Assembly: GCA_045656705.1 (NCBI GenBank)
Contig: JAZORR010000047.1
Coordinates: forward strand, 1-64,000
Length of the DNA: 64,000 nucleotides
Reading direction: 5' to 3'
Source of the DNA: RGIG4576 sp045656705
GTDB taxonomy: Bacteria; Bacteroidota; Bacteroidia; Bacteroidales; Muribaculaceae
The notes beneath the pieces were generated by a model, which saw only the letters and a program-made list of their open reading frames with translations, was not told the origin of the DNA and searched no databases. Positions 34,394-43,117 of the stretch are shown piece after piece (the stretch's first letter is position 1; the number at the start of each line of letters is the position of its first letter). The position numbers and the translations under genes were made by a program.

Positions 34394-36334
34394 ATGCAAG
34401 AAAAGAAACAATATATAAACAAACAATGGTTGCCAACCACTAAGAAAGAAATTGAACACTTAGGTTGGGACTATATTGATGTGATACTATTCTCAGGAGA
34501 TGCTTACATCGATCATCCATCGATGGGAGCAGCCGTTATAGGACGCGTATTAGAAGCCAATGGATACAGAGTGGCAATTGTCCCTCAACCAAATTGGCGC
34601 GATGACCTTCGAGATTTCACAAAACTCGGAAAGCCTAGATTATTCTTTGGGGTATCAGCCGGTGCAATGGACTCTATGGTAAACCATTACACAGCAAACA
34701 GACGCAAACGAAGCGATGATGCCTACACTCCTAACGGCAAAGCAGGAATGCGTCCTGACTATCCTACGATTGTATACACAAATGCTTTAAAGAAACTTTT
34801 CCCAAATGTACCAGTAGTGGTGGGTGGCATTGAAGCTTCAATGCGAAGATTAGCTCATTATGACTATTGGCAAAACACACTTAAACCTTCTATTCTTATT
34901 GATAGTAAGGCAGACTTACTTGTGTATGGAATGGGAGAAAAGCCTATTATTGAAATCGCGAATGCACTCAATGAAGGTAAAACTATTCAAGAACTTAAAG
35001 ATATCCCACAAACGGCATTATTATGCAACACAAATGAGATACCACAAAATCAAGATAACAATAACGAAATTATATTACACTCATTTGAAGATTGCAAAAA
35101 GGATAAGAAAAAACATGCTGACAATTTCAAGCATATAGAAATAGAATCCAATCGTTGGCAAGGTCGCACCATTTGGCAAAAAACTGGCAATATAGCAGTA
35201 AAAGTAAATAGAACGAATCCCCCTATGACCGAGGCTGAAATAGACGCTTCGTTTGACTTACCATATACACGCCTTCCACATCCAAGATATAATGGAAAGA
35301 GAATTCCAGCCTATGAAATGATTAGACACTCTATAAATCTTCACAGGGGATGTTTCGGTGGATGCTCATTCTGCACAATTTCGGCACATCAAGGAAAGTT
35401 TATAGCGTCAAGAAGCAAACAATCCATAATGAAGGAGGTTAAACAAGTGTGTGCAATGGAAGACTTCAAGGGATATATTTCAGATCTTGGAGGACCATCT
35501 GCAAATATGTACAAACTTGGTGGTAAAGACTTGGACAAATGCAAAAAATGTACTCGCCCATCGTGCTTACATCCCCACCCTTGTGCAAATCTCAATAACA
35601 ACCATTCATTATTACTTGATATTTATAAAGATGTAGACGCTACACCACAGGTAAAGAAGTCATTTGTGGGTAGTGGAGTGCGATATGACTTATCAATGCA
35701 TAGGATTGATAATGATATGGTGAATAAAATCAATCGCAGATATAATGAGGAGCTCATACGCAATCACGTTTCGGGACGATTAAAAGTGGCACCAGAGCAC
35801 ACATCAGATAATGTGTTACGCCTTATGCGCAAACCATCATTCAGCCTATTTGAGGAATTCAAACGATTCTTTGACCAAATAAACGAAAAAGAGGGACTTA
35901 AACAACAACTTATCCCCTATTTCATTTCATCACATCCAGGAAGCACAGAATGTGATATGGCAGAATTGGCAGTAGAAACAAAGAAACTAAATTTCCATTT
36001 GGAACAGGTACAAGATTTCACCCCTACCCCAATGACAATGTCTACCGAAATGTTTTATACAGGTTATAATCCGTATACACTTGAGCCAATTTTTTCAGCA
36101 CAGACCAAAGAAGAAAAACTTGCTCAACGAAAATTTTTCTTTTGGTATGACAATGAATACAAACAAGAGATTATTCAGTCATTGCAACGCATAAAACGCA
36201 ACGACCTGATTAACGAACTATATCCAGGTGGTACAGGAAGAAATTTTGTTGCAAACAAAGCAAAACCAAAAGATTATAACACAAAGACAGACAAAAAGAA
36301 ATCATTTAAGACAAAAAATAAAAAGAAATATTAA
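34394..36334 (+). CDS. YgiQ family radical SAM protein
   Basis: This 646-residue protein belongs to the YgiQ/UPF0313 family. The radical SAM cluster motif is Cys320-x3-Cys324-x2-Cys327 (HRGCFGGCSFC). An N-terminal part (ILFSGDAYIDHPSMG) resembles a B12-binding-like fold, and a basic Lys-rich tail (KTKNKKK) ends the protein. A second Cys cluster (CKKCTRPSCLHPHPC) follows the SAM domain and may hold another metal site. The reaction is not known for the family. The gene follows uvrB by 3 bp and precedes the peptidase by 21 bp, which suggests co-transcription. Confidence 0.95.
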   Translation: MQEKKQYINKQWLPTTKKEIEHLGWDYIDVILFSGDAYIDHPSMGAAVIGRVLEANGYRVAIVPQPNWRDDLRDFTKLGKPRLFFGVSAGAMDSMVNHYTANRRKRSDDAYTPNGKAGMRPDYPTIVYTNALKKLFPNVPVVVGGIEASMRRLAHYDYWQNTLKPSILIDSKADLLVYGMGEKPIIEIANALNEGKTIQELKDIPQTALLCNTNEIPQNQDNNNEIILHSFEDCKKDKKKHADNFKHIEIESNRWQGRTIWQKTGNIAVKVNRTNPPMTEAEIDASFDLPYTRLPHPRYNGKRIPAYEMIRHSINLHRGCFGGCSFCTISAHQGKFIASRSKQSIMKEVKQVCAMEDFKGYISDLGGPSANMYKLGGKDLDKCKKCTRPSCLHPHPCANLNNNHSLLLDIYKDVDATPQVKKSFVGSGVRYDLSMHRIDNDMVNKINRRYNEELIRNHVSGRLKVAPEHTSDNVLRLMRKPSFSLFEEFKRFFDQINEKEGLKQQLIPYFISSHPGSTECDMAELAVETKKLNFHLEQVQDFTPTPMTMSTEMFYTGYNPYTLEPIFSAQTKEEKLAQRKFFFWYDNEYKQEIIQSLQRIKRNDLINELYPGGTGRNFVANKAKPKDYNTKTDKKKSFKTKNKKKY

Positions 36335-36355
36335 TAATTAAAACAAACATCATTT

Positions 36356-38449
36356 ATGAATCAATTAAAAGTTACAGCTATGGCATCTCTATTAGCTCTT
36401 ACCGGACTTGCTTCTTGTGAAAAAGAGGCAGAAGAGATTATCATTGAGCAGCCACAAGTTACAATTGAAAATCGTCATTTCACTCCAGAGGCACTTATGT
36501 CGATGGGGGCAGTAACCGATCCACAAGTATCACCAGATGGAACCAAAGTGCTATATGGTGTAAAGTTTGAAAGTATTGAGCAAAACAAATCTAATCGCGA
36601 ACTATGGGTGGTTGGTGTAGATGGCTCAAACCCTACTCGCATCACAAAAACTGCAAAGGGTGAACAAAATGCAGTATGGATGGATGGAGGCAACAAAATT
36701 GCATTCCTTTATCCTCAAGATGGAAAAATGCAAATTTGGACAATGAATCCAGATGGTACTGACCGCAAAGTGGTTTCCAATGTAGAAAATGGCGTAGATG
36801 GATTCGTTCTATCACCAGATGAAACAAAAGTTGCATTTATTTCACAAATTAAATCTGGAAACGACCCAAAGGAAATCTATCCAGAACACGACAAAGCAAA
36901 TGTGCGCATAATCACTGATATGATGTACAAACATTGGGACGAATGGGTAAAGACAATCCCTCACTCATTTGTGGCTGATTTCAATGGCACTGAGGTAACA
37001 AATATTGTGGACATGCTTAAAGACGAACCATACGAAGCACCTATGAAACCATTTGGTGGTGTGGAATCACTTGCTTGGGCTCCTGATGGAAAGAGTGTGG
37101 TATATGTATCACGCAAAAAGACTGGTATGCAAAAAGCTATTTCTACAAATTCAGACCTTTATCAATATAATATAGAAACAGGTGAAACCAAGAATCTCAC
37201 AGAAGGTATGATGGGATATGACACTAATCCTCGATTCTCAAAGAGTGGTCGTTACCTTGCATGGCTATCAATGGAACGCGATGGATATGAAAGTGATATG
37301 AATCGTATCTTCGTGCTTGATATGGAAAACGGAGAGAAGAAACATCTTACTGCAAACTGGGATTATGCTGTAGACCAAATGGCTTGGTCACCAAATGAAA
37401 AATCTATTTTCTTCACTGCACCATATCTTGGTTGCGCACCTATGTTTAAGATAGATGTAGAATCATTGGAAATAACAACAATAGCAGATGGCGAATATGA
37501 CTATGCTGCAGTTGCACCAGTAAATGACGATACAATTATCACCCTTCGTCACTCATTACAAGAGCCTAATGAAGTATATGCTGTGACAGCAGGTGAAGTT
37601 AAGAAATTGTCAAATGTAAATGATGCAATGCTTGCGTCGGTTGACAATGTTACAGTAAAGAAGGTGCTTGTACCTACAACTGACGGCAAGAAAATGACTA
37701 CTTGGGTGGTGCTTCCTCCAAATTTTGATGAAACAAAGAAATATCCTGCAATCCTATATTGCCAAGGTGGTCCTCAACAACCAGTCAGTCAATTCTGGTC
37801 ATATCGTTGGAATTTACGTTTGATGGCATCACAAGGTTACGTAGTAATTGCTCCAAACCGTCGAGGTTTGCCAGGATTTGGAACTGAATGGAACGAACAA
37901 ATCTCAGGCGACTATCCAGGACAAAACATGAAAGACTACTTGGCCGCTGTAGACTATATGAAGAAAGAATCATACATTGATGGAGAACACATCGGTGCAG
38001 TGGGTGCAAGTTATGGAGGTTTCTCTGTATATTGGTTAGCAGGTAACCACGAAGGTCGCTTCAAGGCTCTTATCGCTCACGCAGGTATCTTCAATATGGA
38101 AGCACAATATCTTGAAACAGAAGAAATGTGGTTTGCTAATTGGGATATGGGTGGCGCATTCTGGGAAAAGGATAACAAAGTAGCTCAACGCACCTTTGCT
38201 TGCTCACCTCATAAATACGTAAAGAATTGGACAGCACCAATCCTTATCACAGCAGGAGAACTTGATTATCGTATTCTAAGTTCTCAGGCAGAGATGGCAT
38301 TCAATGCTGCTACCCTACTTGGTGTACCATCTAAGATGATTCTATATCCAGACGAAAACCACTGGATTCTTAAGCCACAAAACAGCCTAATATGGCAAAA
38401 AGAATTCTTCGGGTGGCTTGACAAATATTTAAAAGAAGGAGCAAAATAA
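36356..38449 (+). CDS. S9 family dipeptidyl peptidase-like lipoprotein (DPP5-like)
   Basis: This 697-residue enzyme has a beta-propeller domain (residues about 40-430) and an alpha/beta hydrolase domain. The triad is Ser552 (GASYGGF), Asp637 (GELDYR) and His669 (DENHW). It cuts dipeptides or acyl-peptides from short chains. The segment MYKHWDEWV resembles dipeptidyl peptidase 5 of Porphyromonas. Unlike the periplasmic enzyme, this one has a lipobox: the signal ends TGLASC (Cys21), and the mature start CEKEAEE is acidic. That fits the lipoprotein export signal that sends Bacteroidetes lipoproteins to the cell surface. Asaccharolytic or protein-using growth may depend on such enzymes. The surface location is inferred. 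Confidence 0.93.
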   Translation: MNQLKVTAMASLLALTGLASCEKEAEEIIIEQPQVTIENRHFTPEALMSMGAVTDPQVSPDGTKVLYGVKFESIEQNKSNRELWVVGVDGSNPTRITKTAKGEQNAVWMDGGNKIAFLYPQDGKMQIWTMNPDGTDRKVVSNVENGVDGFVLSPDETKVAFISQIKSGNDPKEIYPEHDKANVRIITDMMYKHWDEWVKTIPHSFVADFNGTEVTNIVDMLKDEPYEAPMKPFGGVESLAWAPDGKSVVYVSRKKTGMQKAISTNSDLYQYNIETGETKNLTEGMMGYDTNPRFSKSGRYLAWLSMERDGYESDMNRIFVLDMENGEKKHLTANWDYAVDQMAWSPNEKSIFFTAPYLGCAPMFKIDVESLEITTIADGEYDYAAVAPVNDDTIITLRHSLQEPNEVYAVTAGEVKKLSNVNDAMLASVDNVTVKKVLVPTTDGKKMTTWVVLPPNFDETKKYPAILYCQGGPQQPVSQFWSYRWNLRLMASQGYVVIAPNRRGLPGFGTEWNEQISGDYPGQNMKDYLAAVDYMKKESYIDGEHIGAVGASYGGFSVYWLAGNHEGRFKALIAHAGIFNMEAQYLETEEMWFANWDMGGAFWEKDNKVAQRTFACSPHKYVKNWTAPILITAGELDYRILSSQAEMAFNAATLLGVPSKMILYPDENHWILKPQNSLIWQKEFFGWLDKYLKEGAK

Positions 38450-38450
38450 T

Positions 38451-38495
38451 ATAGATAGGTGTGGGATAAAAACTCTATATCCCATACCTATCTAT
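38451..38495 (+). terminator. Terminator after the peptidase gene
   Basis: An 18-bp stem with one G-U pair (38451-38468 with 38478-38495) closes a 9-nt loop. Only a short T-rich run follows. Confidence 0.75.
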
Positions 38496-38516
38496 TCTTT
38501 AAAAAGGACTCTCACT

Positions 38517-39350
38517 ATGCTAGAAATCGGAAAAACCAACAATCTTAAAATCACTCATAGAGTAGACTTCGGGTTATACCTTGACGGAGGTGAAGAATAC
38601 GGAGAAATATTGTTGCCATTACGCTATGCATCAAAGGATATGAAAGCAGGCGACTTTATTGACGTATTTATCTATAGAGATTCAGAAGATAGACTTATAG
38701 CAACCACGGAAAAACCTTATGCAGAGGTTGGTGAGTTTGCATTTCTCCAAGCCACAGAATCAAATAGCGTTGGAGCTTTTCTTGATTGGGGCCTGCCTAA
38801 AGATCTTCTTGTTCCATTTAGAGAACAAAAGGTGCGAATGAAACCAGGTAGATACTATACCGTATATGTATTTCTTGATGATGAAACACAACGCATTGTA
38901 GCATCAGCTAAACTTCAAAAATTCTTAGATAACAAGATACCTGACGTAAAAGCTGGTGATGAGGTGAAAGTGCGAATTTATCAAGAAACTGATTTAGGAT
39001 TTAAAGTTATTGTAAATGACTTATTCTCTGGATTAATTTATCACAATCAAATATTTTGTGATGTAAATATAGGAGAATTACATTACGCCACAGTCAGATC
39101 GGTGCGTCAAGATGGTAAAATAGACCTTATTTTGGGTAAAAGCCAACGTAATCGCGTAAATGACCTTGCTGAAGATATAATTGATTATCTTCACGAAAAT
39201 GGAGGAAAAATGACGCTAAATGATAGTTCTTCACCTGAAGATATTAAAGAGATATTCCAATGTAGTAAAAAAGACTTCAAAAAAGCTATTGGAGCACTTT
39301 TCAAATCTAAAGAGATCATTATCGAAGAAAATGGCGTAAAATTGGCGTAA
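38517..39350 (+). CDS. CvfB-like S1 RNA-binding protein
   Basis: This 277-residue protein resembles CvfB/YitL. It has tandem S1-like beta barrels in the first 220 residues and a C-terminal winged-helix part (IKEIFQCSKKDFKKAIGALF). Typical segments are GLYLDGGEEYGEILLP, read at the start, GAFLDWGLPKDLLVP in the second barrel, and GFKVIVNDLFSGLIYHNQIF in the third. CvfB of Gram-positive bacteria binds RNA and affects virulence gene expression; the role in Bacteroidales is not established. The gene lies between two terminators and is probably monocistronic, although no clear -7 box is seen in its 67-bp upstream gap. Confidence 0.9.
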   Translation: MLEIGKTNNLKITHRVDFGLYLDGGEEYGEILLPLRYASKDMKAGDFIDVFIYRDSEDRLIATTEKPYAEVGEFAFLQATESNSVGAFLDWGLPKDLLVPFREQKVRMKPGRYYTVYVFLDDETQRIVASAKLQKFLDNKIPDVKAGDEVKVRIYQETDLGFKVIVNDLFSGLIYHNQIFCDVNIGELHYATVRSVRQDGKIDLILGKSQRNRVNDLAEDIIDYLHENGGKMTLNDSSSPEDIKEIFQCSKKDFKKAIGALFKSKEIIIEENGVKLA

Positions 39351-39372
39351 TTGCTATTAATGTCTTATATCT

Positions 39373-39403
39373 AAAAAGGTCGATTTAACTTTCGACCTTT
39401 TTT
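39373..39403 (+). terminator. Terminator after the CvfB-like gene
   Basis: An 11-bp perfect stem, aaaaaggtcga with tcgaccttttt, closes an 8-nt loop and runs into T residues. Confidence 0.9.
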
Positions 39404-39467
39404 ATTGCACCATTATAATGATTTATCAAAATTAAATCATTTAATTTGCATTATAATTATATTTGAT

Positions 39468-39857
39468 ATGGCAAGACATAATATTTTCGGTAAACTCGGA
39501 GAAGATGCAGCCTCAGATTATCTTATAACAAACGGATATATTATAAGGGAACGAAATTGGAGACTTGAGCATCTTGAAGTAGATATAATTGCAGAAAAAA
39601 ATTGCAAAATATTCATCATAGAAGTTAAAACGAGAAAGATGGATGTGTCAACTGCATTTAAAGCAATAGATAACAAAAAACAATCACAACTCATTAAAGC
39701 TGCCAATGCCTATGTAAAAGGTTTGGATCGAGACTATAATGTACAAATAGATGTGATATGTATAGTAGGAGATAACCCCGAAAATTTCAAAATAGAACAC
39801 ATAGAAGATGCAGTTCGTCCAAGATTACGAACTGCTCGAGGTAAAAGATACCATTAA
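39468..39857 (+). CDS. YraN family (UPF0102) endonuclease-like protein
   Basis: The ATG at 39468 starts the conserved N-terminus (MARHNIFGKLGEDAASDYL); 21 upstream codons of the longer frame are hydrophobic noise after a terminator. The 129-residue protein has the restriction-endonuclease-like core of the family: Asp and Glu within LEVDIIAEKN and FIIEVKTR (the ExK motif). It is predicted to be a nuclease of the Holliday-junction-resolvase fold, but its substrate is not known. A near-consensus -7 box (TTAATTTG at 39441) lies just upstream. It converges on the DUF1015 gene and shares its terminator. Confidence 0.92.
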   Translation: MARHNIFGKLGEDAASDYLITNGYIIRERNWRLEHLEVDIIAEKNCKIFIIEVKTRKMDVSTAFKAIDNKKQSQLIKAANAYVKGLDRDYNVQIDVICIVGDNPENFKIEHIEDAVRPRLRTARGKRYH

Positions 39858-39872
39858 CTATTATATTAAAAC

Positions 39873-39912
39873 ATTTAGCGAGATATACCACTAAAGATAT
39901 ATCTCGCTAAAT
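39873..39912. terminator. Bidirectional terminator between yraN and DUF1015 gene
   Basis: A perfect 15-bp stem (39873-39887 with 39898-39912) has a 10-nt loop and A/T-rich flanks. Confidence 0.85.
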
Positions 39913-39929
39913 TTATGTAAATTAAACTA

Positions 39930-41177
39930 CTAATCTTCAAGTTTATGTATAACTAAACCAGAGCGTAATTTAGGTTCAAACCAAGTGGTTTTGGGTGGCA
40001 TAATATTACCCGTATCCGCAATATCAATTAATTGCTTCATACTTACTGGATACAATGCTAATGCCAACTTCATCTCACCACTATCAACACGCTTTTTCAA
40101 TTCTCCTAACCCACGTATTCCACCAACGAAATCAATTCTCTTATCGGTACGCAAGTCTTGAATATTTAGTATATCGCGTAGAATTAAATCCGATGAAATG
40201 GTTACATCAAGCACCCCAATTGGATCATTATCGTCATAAGTTCCCTCTTTAGCAGTAAGAGAATACCACTCACCATCTAAGTATAGTGAGAAATTGTGCA
40301 ATTTATTTGGAGTATAAATATCTTCTCCAATCTTTTCTACAACAAAATGCTCACTTACCTTAGTCAAAAATTCTTCAACAGAGAGCTCATTCAAATCCTT
40401 TACGACACGATTATAATCAATGATTCTCAAATGAGATGAAGGGAATGCCACTGCAAGGAAGTAGTTATACTCCTCGTCACCTGTGTGATTAGGATTTGAC
40501 AAGGCCTTTTCATGACCAACTAAAGCTGCCGCTGCACTACGATGATGACCATCTGCAATGTACAATGAAGGGATTGCGGCAAACAACTCTGTTATGCGTG
40601 AAATTGTAGCATCATTATCAATAACCCAGAAATGGTGACCAAAACCATCTTCAGCAATAAAGTCATACTCAGGTGTCTTAGATATGGTCTCTTTAATTAT
40701 TGCTTCAAGTTCATCATTGTCAGGAAAAGCAAAGAAAACAGGTTCAACATTTGCGTTATTGATACGCACATGTTTCATTCTATCTTCTTCTTTATCGCGA
40801 CGAGTAAGTTCATGCTTTTTGATTCTACCTTGCATATAATCTTCAACACACGCAGCAATAACAAAACCATACTGTGTGCGACCATTCATAGTTTGAGCAT
40901 AGATATAATAATGCTCCTTCTCATCTTGTACAAGCCACCCGTTTTCTTGGAATGCATTGAAATTTTCAACTGCTTTTGCATATACAATAGGGTCATGCTC
41001 ATCGGTACCAGGAGCAAAATCTATCTCAGGCTTAATTATATGATATAAAGATTTTTCATTTCCTTCGGCCTCCACTCTTGCTTCCTCTGAATTGAGGACA
41101 TCATATGGTCTTGATGCCACTTGTGTGACAAATTCCTTTGGAGGACGTACACCTTTAAATGGTTTAACGATAGCCAT
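39930..41177 (-). CDS. DUF1015 family protein
   Basis: This 415-residue cytoplasmic protein is a full-length DUF1015 member. It starts AIVKPFKGVRPPKEFV, contains ASRPYDVLNSEEAR near residue 22, IADGHHRSAAA near residue 211 and DVTISSDLILRDILNIQD further on. The His-rich GHHR segment is the most conserved part and hints at an enzymatic phosphoryl-transfer or nucleotide-related site, but the family has no function that I can name with confidence. In other Bacteroidetes it often lies near serine synthesis genes; here it follows purA by 11 bp and appears to be the last gene of the fur-purA transcript. Confidence 0.93.
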   Translation of the reverse strand: MAIVKPFKGVRPPKEFVTQVASRPYDVLNSEEARVEAEGNEKSLYHIIKPEIDFAPGTDEHDPIVYAKAVENFNAFQENGWLVQDEKEHYYIYAQTMNGRTQYGFVIAACVEDYMQGRIKKHELTRRDKEEDRMKHVRINNANVEPVFFAFPDNDELEAIIKETISKTPEYDFIAEDGFGHHFWVIDNDATISRITELFAAIPSLYIADGHHRSAAAALVGHEKALSNPNHTGDEEYNYFLAVAFPSSHLRIIDYNRVVKDLNELSVEEFLTKVSEHFVVEKIGEDIYTPNKLHNFSLYLDGEWYSLTAKEGTYDDNDPIGVLDVTISSDLILRDILNIQDLRTDKRIDFVGGIRGLGELKKRVDSGEMKLALALYPVSMKQLIDIADTGNIMPPKTTWFEPKLRSGLVIHKLED

Positions 41178-41188
41178 ATAACGATAGT

Positions 41189-42460
41189 TTACTTTTTACG
41201 AATGATAGTTTGCTCTCTATCTGGACCTACAGAAACTATAGTAATAGGTACATTCAATTCATTTTCAAGATACTTGATGTAATCAGAGAATTCTTGTGGG
41301 AATTCATCTTCACTCTTAAACTTAGTCATATCAGTCTTCCAACCTGGCATTGAAGTATAAACTGGCTCAATACCTTCTTCAATTGAATATGGGAAATCTT
41401 TAGTTTCTACACCATTTACCTTATAAGAGTTACATACTTTAATTTCTTCAAAATCGTCAAGCACATCACTCTTCATCATAATAAGTTGCGTAACACCATT
41501 AAGCATAATTGTATATCTGAGTGCTACCAAATCAATCCAACCACAACGACGTTCACGACCAGTAACCGCACCATATTCGTGACCAATATCGCGAATCTTA
41601 GCACCTGTTTCATTGAACAATTCAGTTGGGAACGGGCCACTACCTACACGTGTACAATATGCCTTGAAGATACCAAAAACTTCACCAATCTTATTAGGAG
41701 CTACACCAAGACCAGCACAAGCACCTGCACACACAGTATTAGAAGATGTAACAAAAGGATATGAACCAAAGTCAACGTCGAGCAAACTACCTTGAGCACC
41801 TTCACAAAGAACAGACTTTCCTTCGGCAAGATTCTTATTAATTACAAATTCACTATCAATCAAGTCAAAACCCTTGATATATTCAATTGCTTCAAACCAT
41901 TGTTTTTCTAATTCATCAACATTTGGTTCGGTACCAGTTACCGCTTTCAAAAGTCGCAAATGGCGACTCTTAGCTGCATTATATTTACCTTCAAATGTAG
42001 AAGCAAGGCTTTCTCCAAGTCTTAAACCATCTCTACTCACCTTATCGGTGTAGGTAGGACCAATACCTTTGCCTGTAGTACCAATCTTAGCTTCACCCTT
42101 TAGAGTTTCATAGGCTGCGTCAAGAAGTCTATGCGTAGGTAGGATTAAATGTACCTTCTTTGAAATCTTAAGAACTTTTTTGATATCAATGCCACTTTTT
42201 TCCAAATCTACAGCTTCACCCATAAATAGAATTGGATCTAATACGACACCATTACCAATAATATTTAACTGTCCGTGTTGAAAAATACCAGAAGGAATTG
42301 AGCGCAACACATATTTCTTGCCTTCAAACTCTAAAGTGTGTCCAGCATTTGGTCCACCTTGGAAACGAGCAACAATATCATACTGAGGAGTAAGCACGTC
42401 AACGACCTTACCTTTACCCTCGTCACCCCATTGTAATCCTAAAAGAACATCTACTTTCAT
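41189..42460 (-). CDS. purA: Adenylosuccinate synthetase
   Basis: This 423-residue cytoplasmic enzyme joins IMO nucleotide (IMP) and aspartate using GTP, the first committed step to AMP. The P-loop is QWGDEGKGK (residues 10-18), followed by GGPNAGHT. The switch and IMP-binding parts are seen as GTTGKGIGPTYTDKV and CEGAQGSLLDVDFG. The end has GPDREQTI. The length is normal. It lies 25 bp after a Fur-family gene and 11 bp before a DUF1015 gene; the fur-purA pairing is common in Bacteroidales. Confidence 0.99.
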   Translation of the reverse strand: MKVDVLLGLQWGDEGKGKVVDVLTPQYDIVARFQGGPNAGHTLEFEGKKYVLRSIPSGIFQHGQLNIIGNGVVLDPILFMGEAVDLEKSGIDIKKVLKISKKVHLILPTHRLLDAAYETLKGEAKIGTTGKGIGPTYTDKVSRDGLRLGESLASTFEGKYNAAKSRHLRLLKAVTGTEPNVDELEKQWFEAIEYIKGFDLIDSEFVINKNLAEGKSVLCEGAQGSLLDVDFGSYPFVTSSNTVCAGACAGLGVAPNKIGEVFGIFKAYCTRVGSGPFPTELFNETGAKIRDIGHEYGAVTGRERRCGWIDLVALRYTIMLNGVTQLIMMKSDVLDDFEEIKVCNSYKVNGVETKDFPYSIEEGIEPVYTSMPGWKTDMTKFKSEDEFPQEFSDYIKYLENELNVPITIVSVGPDREQTIIRKK

Positions 42461-42485
42461 AATCTAATGATAGTTGTTTGTTATA

Positions 42486-42971
42486 TTATTTTTTATTTGT
42501 TTTTTCTTTCAAATCACGTTTTTTCTTTCTCACGCAATTATTACACACACCATAAACATATAATTGGAAGTAATTCACAGTAAACGCATTGTATTTTTTA
42601 GCATTCATATAACCTGTAAATTCTAAATCCTTCACTTCTTTCACTTTTCCACATTCCGTACAAATAAGGTGGTGATGATTAATAGATGTACTAACTACTT
42701 TTTCATATTTAGCCTGATGCTTATCAAATATATGCTTTCTCACCAACCCACAATCTTCCAGAAGACTTATAGTGTTGTAAATAGTGGCTCTACTAACATG
42801 ATATGACTCCTCTTCAAGCATATTATACAAAGAATCAACATCAAAATGAACATTCAGCGCAAACACTTTATCCAAAATAGCAAAACGCTCGGGAGTGTTA
42901 CGCATACCTCTATCTTTAAGATAAAGAGTGAATTTATTTTTTGCTGATATTTTCGCTTTTTCTTCTACCAT
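42486..42971 (-). CDS. Fur family transcriptional regulator
   Basis: This 161-residue metalloregulator has an N-terminal winged helix (HVSRATIYNTISLLEDCGLV) and a dimerisation domain. The structural zinc site is intact: Cys104/Cys107 (CTEC) and Cys143/Cys146 (CNNC). A HHHL cluster (99-102) contributes to metal sensing. Fur, Zur and PerR members share this layout, so the metal or signal is not certain; the position before purA matches the PerR/Fur-like protein usual there. A perfect 13-bp inverted repeat covers its own -7 box, which suggests autoregulation. It heads the fur-purA-DUF1015 transcript. Confidence 0.95.
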   Translation of the reverse strand: MVEEKAKISAKNKFTLYLKDRGMRNTPERFAILDKVFALNVHFDVDSLYNMLEEESYHVSRATIYNTISLLEDCGLVRKHIFDKHQAKYEKVVSTSINHHHLICTECGKVKEVKDLEFTGYMNAKKYNAFTVNYFQLYVYGVCNNCVRKKKRDLKEKTNKK

Positions 42972-42985
42972 ATCATATTTTCATT

Positions 42986-43026
42986 CAATCAATACAAAGA
43001 TAGTTTATTTGTATTGATTGCTCAAA
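42986..43026 (-). promoter_or_regulatory. fur promoter overlapped by a perfect 13-bp inverted repeat
   Basis: The arms CAATCAATACAAA (42986-42998) and TTTGTATTGATTG (43008-43020) are perfect complements with a 9-bp spacer. On the coding strand a -33 TTTG (43026-43023), a 20-bp spacer and a perfect -7 TATCTTTG (43002-42995) form a canonical Bacteroidetes promoter. The repeat covers the -7 box, as an operator would. Confidence 0.7.
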
Positions 43027-43070
43027 TTTTATTGAATTTATTTATGATATATCGCCTATTTTCACAAATA

Positions 43071-43104
43071 AAAAGTTATCTACAATGATGCAGATAACTT
43101 TTTT
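43071..43104 (-). terminator. Terminator of the galM-nucleotidyltransferase operon
   Basis: An 11-bp stem, aaaagttatct (43071-43081) with agataactttt (43092-43102), is flanked by A and T runs, so it can act in both directions. Confidence 0.8.
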
Positions 43105-43117
43105 CAATCATTTCAAC

